From contig JADLBL010000018.1 in NCBI GenBank assembly GCA_020847735.1, positions 62,001 to 126,000 on the forward strand: a DNA stretch of 64,000 nucleotides, given 5' to 3'. A model generated the notes under the pieces. It was not told the origin of the DNA, searched no databases, and saw only the letters and a list, made by a program, of their open reading frames with translations. Below are positions 42,939-52,165 of the stretch, one piece after another. This DNA is from Candidatus Eisenbacteria bacterium. Lineage in GTDB: Bacteria > Eisenbacteria > RBG-16-71-46. Made by a program: the position numbers and the translations under genes. Positions within the stretch are counted from its first letter, which is position 1; the number at the start of each line of letters is the position of its first letter.

Positions 42939-45900
42939 TCAGGCGGGCGTGCCCTCGGACTCGAGCCCGGCGTGCCGCGTGGCCGCGACCGGCTCGCTGA
43001 AGTCGTCCGCCTGGTGCACCTTGGCGACCAGCGTGTAGATGGCCGGCACCAGGAACAGCGTGAACGCGGTGCCGATGATCATGCCGGTGACCAGCGTGAT
43101 GCCGATGCTGTTGCGCGCCCCCGCGCCCGGGCCGTGCGCGAAGATGAGCGGCAGGTGCCCGAACACGGTCGCCGCGGTCGTCATGAGGATCGGCCGCAGG
43201 CGCGTGCCCGCCGCCTGGATCACCGCGTGCATCTTGTCGAGCCCGGTCTGCTGCAGGTGGTTCGCGAACTCGACGATCAGGATGCCGTTCTTGGCCACCA
43301 GCCCGACGAGCGTGATCAGACCGACCTGGCTGTAGATGTTGATCGAGGTGAAGCCGAGGAACGTGAACAGCAGCGCGCCCGAGAGCGCGAGCGGCGCCGA
43401 GCCGGTCAGGATCACGAACGGATCGCGGAAGCTTTCGAACTGGGCGGCGAGCACGAGGCCGATGAGCAGCGCCGAGAGCAGGAAGATGCCGAGGAACTTG
43501 CTGCCCTCGGTGCGCAGCTGCCGGGACTCGCCCGCGTAGTCGAGCGTGAAGCCGCGCGGCAGGATCTTGTGCGCCTCCGTCTCGAGGTAGCTGAGCGCGT
43601 CCTCGAGCGAAACCCCCGGCGGAATCGCGCCCTGAAGCCGGACCGCGTTGAGCTGCTGGAAGCGCTTCAGGTCACGCGGCTGCGTGCTGGTCTCGATGTG
43701 CGCGAACGTGGACAGCGGCACCAGCTTGCCGTCCGGTCCGCTCACGTAGATGGACTCGAGCTGCTTCGGCGTCAGGCGCTCGGCCCGCTTGATCTGGGGG
43801 ATCACCTTGTAGCTGCGTCCCTGGACGCTGAACCGGTTGACGAAGTTGCCGCCCAGCATGACGGACAGGTCCTGCCCCGCCTGGCTCAGGTCCACGCCGA
43901 GCGCTCGAACCTTGTCGCGGTCGAAGACGACCTCCGCCTGCGGCTGGTCGAACTTGAGGTCCGTGTCCACGTACATGAACTTGCCGCTCGCGTAGGCCTT
44001 GCCCACGAGCTCCCCGGCGATGGCCGCGAGCTGCTCCGGCTCCGCCGTCGAGGCGATGACGAGATCCACGGGGAAGGAACCGCCGCCCGGCAGCGACGAA
44101 GGCGTGATCGGAATGGCGCGGATGCCCGGAATATGCGACATGCCCGCGGCCGCCTGCATGCGGATCGGCTCGATGCCGCGCTTGCGCTCGCTCCACGGCT
44201 TCGTCGTCATGCCGCCGAAGCCGCCGCCGGGCATGGTGATCTGGAAGATGTTCTGCGCCTCGGGAATGGAGCGGTAGACGTCGTACATGCGCGTCGTGAA
44301 GAGCCGCGTCTGGTCGAGCGTCGCGTTGGGGGCGCCCTGAACGATGCCGAACACGATGCTCTGGTCCTCGGGCGGGGCCAGCTCGCGCTGCGAGAACATG
44401 TAGAACGGCACCGCCAGCAGCACGACAATCAGCCACAACACGAGCAGCACGCTGCGGTGCTTGAGCGCCGCGCCGAGCGAACCCATGTAGCGCCGCCGCA
44501 GCTGCTCGAAGCGGTGGTTGATCCAGCCCGCGAATCCCCGCTCGCTGTCGCCGGAGCGCAGCAGGCGCGAACCCATCATCGGCGAAAGCGTCAGGGCGAC
44601 GGAGCCGGAGATGAGAACGGCCCCCGCGAGTGTCAGCGCGAACTCGCGGAACAGCGAGCCGGTCAGTCCGCCCTGGATCGCGAGCGGCGTGTAGACGGCC
44701 GCGAGGGTGACCGACATGGCGATGATCGGCCCGACCAGCTCGCGCGCGGCGAGGATCGCGGCGTGCAGCGGCGGCTGGCCCTCGTGCACGTGGCGCTCGA
44801 TGTTCTCGACCATGACGATGGCGTCGTCCACCACGAGTCCGACCGAGAGCACGATGGCGAGCAGCGTCAGCAGGTTGATCGTGAAGCCCGCGACGGCCAT
44901 GAGGAACACCGCGCCGATCAGCGAGACCGGGATGGCGATGACGGGAATGATCAGGCCGCGGATCGAACCCAGGAACAGGAAGATCACGAGCATGACGATG
45001 AGCAGCGTCTCGGTCAGCGTCTTAAGCACCTCGCGGATCGAGTCCTCGATGTACGCCGTCGAGTCATACGGGATGTTGGCGGTCATGCCCACCGGAAGCT
45101 GGGTCTTGATCTCCTCCACGGCCTTGCGAACCTCGCGGATCACCTCGAGAGAGTTCGCGGTCGGGAGCACGTAGATGCCCATGAACGTGGCCTTCTGCCC
45201 GTTGAAACGCACGTCCGTGTCGTAGTCCTCGGCGCCCAAAACGACGTCGGCGACGTCGCCGAGCCGGACGACGTCGCCGCCCGACTCGTGGACCACGAGA
45301 CGCTTGAAGTCGTCCACCGTCCGCAGGTCGGTGTTCGCGACCAGATTCACCGACGTCATCGTGCCTTTCGTGCGGCCGAGCGCGGACAGATAGTTGTTGC
45401 GCGCGAGCGCGCCCCAGACCTCGGAGGGCGAGAGCCCCTGCGCGGCCATGCGGTCGGCGCGCAGCCAGATGCGCATGGCGAACGTGCCGCCGCCGAGGAT
45501 GTCGGCGCGCTGGACGCCGTTGATGGCGCTCAGCCGCGGTTGCACGACGCGCGTCAGGTAGTCCGTGATCTGGTTCTGGTCCAGTTCGCTGGAGGCGAAG
45601 CCCAGGTACATGGCGGCGAACTGCGCGTCCGCGGTCACGACCTCGATGACCGGCGCCTGCGCCTCGGGCGGCAGGTCGTTGCGCACCTGCGCGACCTTCG
45701 CCTGGATCTGGGTCAGGGCGGCGTTGGTGTCGTAGTTGAGCTTCAGGTGCACGGTGATGGTGCTGACGCTGGAGCCGCTCGACGATTCCATGTAGTCGAT
45801 GCCGTCCACGCTCGCGACCGCCCGCTCGAGCGGCGAGGTGATGAAGCCGCGGACGAGGTCGGCGCTGGCGCCGATGTACACGGTCGTGATCGAGACCGAG

Positions 45901-46028
45901 GCCATGTCGGTGCGCGGAAACTGGCGGACGCTGAGCGATCGGATGGACTGGATGCCCGCGACCAGGATGAGCAGGTTGACGACGATCGCGAGAACCGGAC
46001 GCCGGATGAACAGGTCGGTGAACTTCAT
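42939..46028 (-). CDS. RND efflux pump inner-membrane subunit (AcrB/MdtB-like)
   Basis: 1029 residues, the family's usual length. The first helix MKFTDLFIRRPVLAIVVNLLILVAG, helix 4 with GLVVDDAIVMVENIERH (proton-relay Asp pair) and GLVAKNGILIVEFANHLQ near the C-terminus are all present. It pumps drugs or other hydrophobic compounds from the periplasm or inner leaflet with proton motive force. It follows the adaptor gene by one base, so the two are co-expressed. No TolC-type outer-membrane channel is encoded nearby; it must be supplied elsewhere. Confidence 0.95.
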   Translation of the reverse strand: MKFTDLFIRRPVLAIVVNLLILVAGIQSIRSLSVRQFPRTDMASVSITTVYIGASADLVRGFITSPLERAVASVDGIDYMESSSGSSVSTITVHLKLNYDTNAALTQIQAKVAQVRNDLPPEAQAPVIEVVTADAQFAAMYLGFASSELDQNQITDYLTRVVQPRLSAINGVQRADILGGGTFAMRIWLRADRMAAQGLSPSEVWGALARNNYLSALGRTKGTMTSVNLVANTDLRTVDDFKRLVVHESGGDVVRLGDVADVVLGAEDYDTDVRFNGQKATFMGIYVLPTANSLEVIREVRKAVEEIKTQLPVGMTANIPYDSTAYIEDSIREVLKTLTETLLIVMLVIFLFLGSIRGLIIPVIAIPVSLIGAVFLMAVAGFTINLLTLLAIVLSVGLVVDDAIVMVENIERHVHEGQPPLHAAILAARELVGPIIAMSVTLAAVYTPLAIQGGLTGSLFREFALTLAGAVLISGSVALTLSPMMGSRLLRSGDSERGFAGWINHRFEQLRRRYMGSLGAALKHRSVLLVLWLIVVLLAVPFYMFSQRELAPPEDQSIVFGIVQGAPNATLDQTRLFTTRMYDVYRSIPEAQNIFQITMPGGGFGGMTTKPWSERKRGIEPIRMQAAAGMSHIPGIRAIPITPSSLPGGGSFPVDLVIASTAEPEQLAAIAGELVGKAYASGKFMYVDTDLKFDQPQAEVVFDRDKVRALGVDLSQAGQDLSVMLGGNFVNRFSVQGRSYKVIPQIKRAERLTPKQLESIYVSGPDGKLVPLSTFAHIETSTQPRDLKRFQQLNAVRLQGAIPPGVSLEDALSYLETEAHKILPRGFTLDYAGESRQLRTEGSKFLGIFLLSALLIGLVLAAQFESFRDPFVILTGSAPLALSGALLFTFLGFTSINIYSQVGLITLVGLVAKNGILIVEFANHLQQTGLDKMHAVIQAAGTRLRPILMTTAATVFGHLPLIFAHGPGAGARNSIGITLVTGMIIGTAFTLFLVPAIYTLVAKVHQADDFSEPVAATRHAGLESEGTPA

Positions 46029-46029
46029 C

Positions 46030-47157
46030 TCAGCTGTCCTGCGGGCGCGGGGAGCCGCTCGCCGGCAGCGTGATCGTGCTGTCCACCTTGACGGCCGCGC
46101 CGCTGCGCAGCTTGAACACGCCCGAGGTCACGACCTGCTGTCCCGCGCTCACGCCCGAGGTCACCGCGACCAGGTCGCCGCGCGTGCTGCCGAGCTGCAC
46201 GAACTGCTGGCGCACGCCGCGGTAGGACTTGCCGTCGGGGCCCTTGAGGTCCTCGATGATGAAGACCGAGTTGCCGTACGGCGCGTAATTGATGGAGGTC
46301 GCCGGCAGGGCGATCACGTGCGCGCGCGAACCGAGGTCCACGCGCACCGAGACGTACATGCCGGGCCGCAGGCGGCCGTGCGGATTCGCGAACGTCGCCT
46401 GCACGCGGACGTTGTGGGTCGCCGCGTCCGCCACCGGGTTGATCGCGGTGATCCGCCCGCTGCCGAGCGTGCGCGAACCGCTGTCGGCGGAGACGGTCAC
46501 GCCCAGCCCCCGGCGCAGTTCGCCCACGTCCTGCTGCGGAACCGTGAAGTCCACGTAGACGGGATCGAGCGACTGCAGCGGCACGATCGGATCGCCGCTG
46601 CCCACGAACTGGCCGAGGTTCACCTGGCGGATGCCCGTGACCCCGGCGAACGGCGCGCGAATGACCTTGCGATCGATCGTCGCCCGGATCACGTTGACCT
46701 GCGCCTCCGCCTGCCGGAAGAGCGCCGCCACCTGGTCGTGATCCGATTGCGCGACGAGTTTCTGCGCGAGCAGCGCCTGCGAACGGTCGAGGTTCGACTT
46801 CGCGAGGTCGCGCGCCGCCTCGGCCGAGGCGAGCTGGGCCCGCTCCTGCCGGGCGTCGAGCTGGACCAGCGCCTGCCCCTCGCGGACCGAGGAGCCCGAC
46901 TCGAACTGGATGCGGTCCACCACGCCCGGCAGATCCGCGCTCAGCGTCACGCCCTGCACCGGCTCGACGCTGCCGACCGCCTCGAGCGCCTCGCTCCATC
47001 CCTGCGGCTGCGCGGTCACCGCGGTGACCGCTTCGGGGGGGGGCGAGTAGCTCTTACCGGCCGCGATGGCGGCGGAGATCTGCTGAAACTTGATGAAACC
47101 GATGATGGCGACGAACGTAACGACGATCGCCAGCATCTGGACCATGCGCTTGTTCAC
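46030..47157 (-). CDS. RND efflux periplasmic adaptor (HlyD/MFP family)
   Basis: 375 residues from a GTG (47157) preceded by CAGGAG. One N-terminal anchor helix (about 8-25), a lipoyl-like domain (GVTLSADLPGVVDRIQFESG), a coiled-coil hairpin (ARQERAQLASAEAARDLAKSNLDRSQALL, cut to about 95-145) and beta-barrel segments (VIRAPFAGVTGIRQVNLGQFV) are typical. It bridges the RND pump to an outer-membrane channel. The first gene of the pair, it begins beside a 386-bp non-coding divergent region. Confidence 0.93.
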   Translation of the reverse strand: MNKRMVQMLAIVVTFVAIIGFIKFQQISAAIAAGKSYSPPPEAVTAVTAQPQGWSEALEAVGSVEPVQGVTLSADLPGVVDRIQFESGSSVREGQALVQLDARQERAQLASAEAARDLAKSNLDRSQALLAQKLVAQSDHDQVAALFRQAEAQVNVIRATIDRKVIRAPFAGVTGIRQVNLGQFVGSGDPIVPLQSLDPVYVDFTVPQQDVGELRRGLGVTVSADSGSRTLGSGRITAINPVADAATHNVRVQATFANPHGRLRPGMYVSVRVDLGSRAHVIALPATSINYAPYGNSVFIIEDLKGPDGKSYRGVRQQFVQLGSTRGDLVAVTSGVSAGQQVVTSGVFKLRSGAAVKVDSTITLPASGSPRPQDS

Positions 47158-47452
47158 AAGGGCTCCTGTGCGGTGCAGGGGTCATGCGGGGATGTAAGGC
47201 GAAACGTGCGGTCGCAGCTACGCAGGTTCCGAAGCTGCAGTTGCCCCGGCCGGAAGGGTCGCCGGGCGCCCGCGGGGCTGGACCCAGGGTCTGTGGTCCC
47301 GGGCCGCGTTCGATGCGGCCGGCCGGGCCGCGGATTCGACGCGGTTCGGGCGCGGGACCGGGTGCGGCACACCCGGCCCTGCTGTTTAGCAGGCCGGCCG
47401 GCCGGGCCGCAAGGGCCTGGCCGCTCATCGCGGGGTTCGGGGTCCCGGGCGC

Positions 47453-47480
47453 GGTGCGCGCGCACCGGCGCCGGTGCGCG
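47453..47480. promoter_or_regulatory. Overlapping palindromes, possible operator
   Basis: GGTGCGCGCGCACC (47453-47466) overlaps a perfect 22-bp palindrome (47459-47480, half-site CGCGCACCGGC). Together they give three alternating copies of the half-site GGTGCGCG/CGCGCACC, starting about 60 bp before the ABC ATPase start. Regulator binding is inferred from symmetry only. Confidence 0.4.
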
Positions 47481-47528
47481 GGTCGCGAGGGGCGGCTCGC
47501 GCCCGGCGCGCCGCCATCGGTCGTGCGC

Positions 47529-47534
47529 TATTCT
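47529..47534 (+). promoter_or_regulatory. Possible -10 box of a leaderless transcript
   Basis: TATTCT ends nine bases before the ATG at 47544; no ribosome site is visible. Same arrangement as 9871 and 27559. Confidence 0.3.
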
Positions 47535-47543
47535 TCGCGCCCC

Positions 47544-48296
47544 ATGCCCCATCCGGACCTGCCCCGAGAACCCCCGGCGGCCCCGACGGCCTCCACGGCG
47601 GAATCCGTGCCGGCGCTGCGCTTCGTGAACGTGCACAAGTCGTACGTGCTGGGGGATGGTCTCATCAGGGCGCTCGACGGGCTTTCATTCGAGGTGCCGC
47701 GCGGGGAGTTCGTGGCCGTCGTAGGGCGCAGCGGCTCGGGCAAGTCCACCCTGCTCCAGCTCGCCGCGGGCCTGGACGTGCCGACCTCCGGCGAGGTGTG
47801 GGTGGACGGGCGTGAACTGTCGCGCCTCGGCGACGACGAGCTGACCGTCCGCCGGCGCGAGCGCGTCGGAATGGTCCACCAGTTCTTCAACCTGCTCGGC
47901 ACGCTGTCGGTGACCGAGAACGTCGCGCTGCCCCTGCTGCTCGCCGGCGGCTCGCGCCGCGAGGCGCTCGCGCGCGCCGAAGCGTTGCTCGCGCAGGTCG
48001 GGCTCGAGCACCGCCTCCGGTCGCGACCGCACATGCTCTCCGGCGGCGAGATGCAGCGCGTGGCGATCGCCCGCGCGCTCGTGCACGAGCCGGCACTGGT
48101 GCTCGCCGACGAGCCCACGGGCAACCTCGATTCGCGAGCCGCCGCACAGGTCGTCGAACTGCTCGGCCGGCTCGCGCATCTGCGCGGCGCGACGGTCGTG
48201 CTCGTCACGCACAGCCGCGAGGCCGCCGGGGCGGCGACGCGCACGATCGAGCTGCGGGACGGCCGCATCGTCGCCGACGAGCGGACCGTGCGATGA
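47544..48296 (+). CDS. ABC transporter ATP-binding protein (LolD/MacB type)
   Basis: 250 residues. Walker A GRSGSGKS, Q-loop HQFFNLLGTLSVTENVALPLLLAG, signature LSGGEMQR, Walker B LVLADEP with GNLDS, and the switch His in VTHSREA are intact. The Q-loop region with FNLL...TVxENV is typical of ATPases that serve FtsX-type permeases, which act on lipoproteins, peptides or envelope stress rather than import solutes. The gene overlaps the permease by four bases (ATGA). It is the first gene of a three-gene operon. Confidence 0.93.
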   Translation: MPHPDLPREPPAAPTASTAESVPALRFVNVHKSYVLGDGLIRALDGLSFEVPRGEFVAVVGRSGSGKSTLLQLAAGLDVPTSGEVWVDGRELSRLGDDELTVRRRERVGMVHQFFNLLGTLSVTENVALPLLLAGGSRREALARAEALLAQVGLEHRLRSRPHMLSGGEMQRVAIARALVHEPALVLADEPTGNLDSRAAAQVVELLGRLAHLRGATVVLVTHSREAAGAATRTIELRDGRIVADERTVR

Positions 48297-50929
48297 GCGC
48301 GCTCGTCCGCTGGCTGTTGCTGCGCCGGCTCGCGCTCGAGCGCGGCCGCACGCTGCTGACGATCTGCGGCATCGCGCTCGGCGTCGCGGTGTTCGTCAGC
48401 ATCCGGCTGGCCAACCACTCGGCCATGACTTCGTTCGCGGACACCGTGGACGCCGTGACCGGGCGCGCGAACCTGAGCGTGCAGAGCGCCGCGGACGGCT
48501 TCGCGGATTCGCTCTTCGTGACCCTCGCGCGCCATCCCGGCGTCGAGGCGGCGGCGCCGATCGTGCAGGTGACCGCGCTCGCCTGGCCGGGCGGTCCCCG
48601 GACCGAGGCGCCGCGGCCCGGCGAAGGGCGCGCGGCGCTCCCGGCGCACGAGACGCTCCTGTTCCTCGGCGTGGACCCGCTCTCCGAAGCCCCGTTCGCG
48701 CGCTTCGGCGAGGACGCGGGCGGCAGGCCCCGGCAGGGTGAGGACGGTTTCATGGCGGGCATCGTGCGCCTGATCGCCGATCCGCGCAGCGTCGCCGTGA
48801 CGCGCTCCTTCGCCGACCGGCTGCACCTGCGCGCGGGCGACACCCTGACCGTGCTCGCCTCCGGCCGGCCGGTGCCGCTGGTCGTCGCGCTCGTGCTGGA
48901 GGGAGGCTCGCTGCGCGAGGCGGCCGGCGGCGCCGTGGCCGTGATGGACATCGCGACCGCGCAGGAAGTCTTCGGGCGCGCCGGGCGGCTCGATCGCGTG
49001 GAGCTGCTCGTCCCTCCCGCGGACCGCGAGCGCCTGCGGCGCGAGCTGACCGCGCAATTACCCGGCGGGGTGATCGTCGAGCCGCCGCGCGCGCGCACCC
49101 GGCAGGTCGAGAACATGGTCGCCGCCTTCGCGCTCAACCTCACGGCGCTCAGCTTCATCGCCCTGCTCGTCAGCATGTTCCTCGTCTTCAACGCGGTCGC
49201 GATGAGCGTCCTGCGCTGGCGGAGGGAGATCGGCATCCTGCGCGGACTGGGGGTCACGCGCGCGCAGGTCGTGCGGCTGTTCCTGCTCGAGGGCCTGCTG
49301 CTCGGCGCCGCGGGCAGCGCGCTGGGAACGGGGCTCGGCACGCTGCTGGCGCGTGCCACCCTCGGCGCGGTCGGCCGCACGCTCACGGACCTCTACCTGG
49401 TCCAGCGCACGAGCGAGGTCCGGCTGGACCCGTGGACCTTCGCCGTCGGCTTCGGGCTCGGGATCGCGACCGCGCTGCTCTCCGCCCTCGCGCCCGCGAT
49501 CGAGGCGTCATGGACGCCGCCCGCGCTGACGATGCGGCAGGGAACGTTGATCGAGGCCCGCCGGCTGCCGGTCGGCCGCTGGGCGCTCGTCGGGATCGCC
49601 GTGCTGGCGCTCGCGGGGGTGGTCGTGGCCTGGACCTTGCGGGCCCGTCAGCCGTGGGGCGGTTTCGCCGCCGCGTTCCTCGTCGTCGCGGCCTTCACGC
49701 TGGTCTCCCCCGCGTTCACGCTCGCGGGCGAGCGGCTGCTGCGTCGTCCGGCGCTGGCGCTCGCCGGGATCGAAGGCGCTCTCGGCGTGCGGGCGCTGCG
49801 CGACTTCGTGGCGCGGACGAGCGTCGTCGTGGCCTCGCTCATGCTGGCCGTGGGCATGACGGTCGCGCTGTCCATCATGGTGGGCAGCTTCCGCCGGACC
49901 GTGGACATGTGGATCACGCAGTCCATCCGCGGCGACCTCTACGTCGAACCCGCCGGCCACCGGGCTTCGCAGGCGGCGACCGCGCTTCCCGATTCGCTGG
50001 TGCGCGCGGTGGCGGGCCTGCCGGGCGTGATCGCCGTGGACACCTACCGGGCGACACCGATGCGGTTCGAGGGCCGCCGGGTCAGCCTGACCGGAATTGA
50101 TTTCGCGGTGCAGGCGCGGCACGGGAGCCTGCGCTTCGTCGGCGGCGCGGGCAGCGCCGCCGTGCTGGAGCGGGCGCTCCGGCGGGGCGAAGCGGTCGTG
50201 ACCGAGAGCTTCGCGCACCGCTTCCGGGTCGCGGCGGGCGACACGATCCGCGTTCCGGCCGCGGGGGGGAAAATCGCACTGCGGGTGGCGGGCGTCTTCT
50301 ACGACTACACGACCGATGCCGGGGCCATCCTGGTGGACCGCGGCCTGTTCGCGCGGCTCATGCGGGGGGACCGCACCGAGAGCCTGGCGCTCTACACCGC
50401 GCCCGGCACCGACCTGGACCTGCTGCGGAGCCGCCTCGCCGCGCTCGCGGGGCCGGATTTCCTGCTGAACGCGATGCCGAACCGGGAGCTTCGCCGCCGC
50501 GTGCTCACGGTGTTCGACCAGACGTTCCGCATCACCTTCGCGCTGCAGTTCATCGCGGTGCTCGTCGCGGTGCTCGGGGTCGTGACCACCCTCACCGCGC
50601 TGATCCTGCAACGCGGCCGCGAGATCGGCATCCTGCGCGCGACCGGCGCACTGCGCTCGCAGGTGCGCCGCATCGTGCTGATCGAGGGCGGCGTCCTCGG
50701 CCTGCTCGGCTCGCTGCTCGGATGCGCCGCCGGCGTGATGCTCGCGCTGCTCCTCGTGCACGTCATCAACCGGCAGTACTTCGGCTGGACGATCCGCATG
50801 GCGATCGAGCCGGGCGTCTTCGCCCAGGCCGTGGTGCTCATGGTCGGAACCTCGCTCGCCGCCTCGCTCGCACCCGCGCGCTACGCCTCCGAACGGGTGG
50901 CCGCCGAATCGCTGCGGGTGGAATCGTGA
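48293..50929 (+). CDS. FtsX-family ABC permease with two domains
   Basis: 878 residues. A first helix lies near 20-40, three helices lie at about 275-420 (after a MacB-type periplasmic domain), and a second set occurs near 440-520 and 745-870. Each half ends in FtsX signatures (MSVLRWRREIGILRGLGVTRAQV and QRGREIGILRATGALRSQV). The duplicated architecture matches permeases of the LolCE/AttFG group. Both junctions with neighbours are 4-base overlaps (ATGA and GTGA), so the ATPase, permease and AttH-like protein are made together. Confidence 0.92.
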   Translation: MSALVRWLLLRRLALERGRTLLTICGIALGVAVFVSIRLANHSAMTSFADTVDAVTGRANLSVQSAADGFADSLFVTLARHPGVEAAAPIVQVTALAWPGGPRTEAPRPGEGRAALPAHETLLFLGVDPLSEAPFARFGEDAGGRPRQGEDGFMAGIVRLIADPRSVAVTRSFADRLHLRAGDTLTVLASGRPVPLVVALVLEGGSLREAAGGAVAVMDIATAQEVFGRAGRLDRVELLVPPADRERLRRELTAQLPGGVIVEPPRARTRQVENMVAAFALNLTALSFIALLVSMFLVFNAVAMSVLRWRREIGILRGLGVTRAQVVRLFLLEGLLLGAAGSALGTGLGTLLARATLGAVGRTLTDLYLVQRTSEVRLDPWTFAVGFGLGIATALLSALAPAIEASWTPPALTMRQGTLIEARRLPVGRWALVGIAVLALAGVVVAWTLRARQPWGGFAAAFLVVAAFTLVSPAFTLAGERLLRRPALALAGIEGALGVRALRDFVARTSVVVASLMLAVGMTVALSIMVGSFRRTVDMWITQSIRGDLYVEPAGHRASQAATALPDSLVRAVAGLPGVIAVDTYRATPMRFEGRRVSLTGIDFAVQARHGSLRFVGGAGSAAVLERALRRGEAVVTESFAHRFRVAAGDTIRVPAAGGKIALRVAGVFYDYTTDAGAILVDRGLFARLMRGDRTESLALYTAPGTDLDLLRSRLAALAGPDFLLNAMPNRELRRRVLTVFDQTFRITFALQFIAVLVAVLGVVTTLTALILQRGREIGILRATGALRSQVRRIVLIEGGVLGLLGSLLGCAAGVMLALLLVHVINRQYFGWTIRMAIEPGVFAQAVVLMVGTSLAASLAPARYASERVAAESLRVES

Positions 50930-52053
50930 GCGGGCGGGCGCGGCCCGCCATGCTGGTGCTGGCGCTGGCGCTCGCCGCCGGCGCATCGCTCGGCGCGGGC
51001 CCCGCCGGGCCGCCGGTGGACGCTGACGGCTTCTTCCTCGCGGACTCGCCGTACGTGTTCCACTTTCCGGCCGACCACGCCGCCCACCCGCGCTATCGCA
51101 TCGAGTGGTGGTACTACACCGGCCATCTGAAGGCGCCGGGACGTTCGTTCGGCTACGAACTCACGTTCTTCCGCGTGGCGCTTCCCCCGGCGCGCGCCGC
51201 GAGCGCTTCGGCGTGGGCCGCGCGCGACCTGATGTTCGTCCACGCCGCCCTCACCGACGAGACGCGCGAGGAGTTCCGCTTCGAGGAGGCCGCGCGACGC
51301 GACGCGCTCGGCATGGCGGGGGCCGACAGCACCCGTTACGACGTGTGGCTGAACAAGGCCTCCGCCAGGCTCGACGCGGACTCGCTGACGCATCGCCTGC
51401 ACTGGGCGGGGTCCGACTTCGCGTTCGACCTCGCGCTCGTTCCGCGCAAGCCGCCGGTCGTTCACGGATCGCACGGCGTGAGCCGCAAGGGCGCGGGGCC
51501 GGGTGAGACGTCGCACTACTACTCGCTCACGCGCCTCGCCACGACCGGCCGGCTCCTCGTAGGGCGTGACACGCTGGCGGTCGAGGGCGAGTCGTGGATG
51601 GACCACGAGTTCTCATCGAGCCGGTTGGGCGGGACGCAGGCGGGCTGGGACTGGTTCAGCGTGCAGCTCGACGACGGCCGCGAACTGATGCTCTACCAGA
51701 TGCGGCTTGAGAACGGCGGCATCGAGCCGCTCTCGCACGGCACGCTCGTCGGGGCCGACGGCCGCTCGCGACCGCTCGCGCTCGCCGACTTCCGGGTGCG
51801 CGCGCTCGGTAGCTGGCGCAGCCGCCGCACGGGCGCCACCTACCCGAGCGGCTGGACGCTGGAGCTGCCGCGCGAACGGCTGAAGCTGACGCTCGAACCC
51901 ACCCTCGAGGATCAGGAGCTGGTCGCCACCACCATGGGCGGCGTCGCCTACTGGGAGGGCAGCGTCCGCATCGTCGGAGAGGACGCGCACGGGCGCGTCA
52001 CGGGCGAAGGCTACGTCGAGCTGACGGGCTACGCGGGCCGCCCGCCCTACTGA
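50926..52053 (+). CDS. Exported AttH-like lipocalin (carotenoid 1,2-hydratase family)
   Basis: 375 residues from the GTG at 50926, overlapping the permease stop. A signal peptide (MLVLALALAAGASLGAGPAG) precedes FHFPADHAAHPRYRIEWWYY, the diagnostic AttH/CrtC segment, and ESWMDHEFSSS and GWDWFSVQLDDGRELMLYQMR follow. These are two-lobed lipocalins; AttH is encoded with ABC genes in Agrobacterium (attE-H) and other bacteria. A hydratase activity on carotenoids is possible for the family, but the ABC linkage suggests handling of a hydrophobic compound or lipid. Confidence 0.9.
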   Translation: MSGRARPAMLVLALALAAGASLGAGPAGPPVDADGFFLADSPYVFHFPADHAAHPRYRIEWWYYTGHLKAPGRSFGYELTFFRVALPPARAASASAWAARDLMFVHAALTDETREEFRFEEAARRDALGMAGADSTRYDVWLNKASARLDADSLTHRLHWAGSDFAFDLALVPRKPPVVHGSHGVSRKGAGPGETSHYYSLTRLATTGRLLVGRDTLAVEGESWMDHEFSSSRLGGTQAGWDWFSVQLDDGRELMLYQMRLENGGIEPLSHGTLVGADGRSRPLALADFRVRALGSWRSRRTGATYPSGWTLELPRERLKLTLEPTLEDQELVATTMGGVAYWEGSVRIVGEDAHGRVTGEGYVELTGYAGRPPY

Positions 52054-52074
52054 ACCACCCGCGCCGGTCCGCCG

Positions 52075-52103
52075 TTGCGGCCGGCCGGCGACCGACCTAG
52101 CGT
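52075..52103 (+). promoter_or_regulatory. Candidate promoter of the second OPT gene
   Basis: TTGCGG (52075-52080) and TAGCGT (52098-52103) with the canonical 17-bp spacer, about 60 bp before the ATG. This is the best-spaced sigma-70-like element in the window. Confidence 0.42.
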
Positions 52104-52165
52104 ATGTCGCGCTCCCGCAGCATCGCGCCACAAGCGCCGCACCCCACCTTCATGCAGAGGGACTC

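Larger units (their letters stand above)
47158..47543. other. Non-coding divergent region between RND and ABC operons
   Basis: 386 bp, very G+C-rich, no plausible gene on either strand. It holds the palindromes at 47453-47480 and the -10-like box at 47529-47534; an AT-richer stretch near 47190-47220 may hold the RND promoter, but no clear hexamers were found. Confidence 0.6.

Noticed and set aside
47158-47543. Small regulator gene in the divergent gap
   Set aside because: No frame on either strand shows a helix-turn-helix or ribosome site; it is treated as non-coding.
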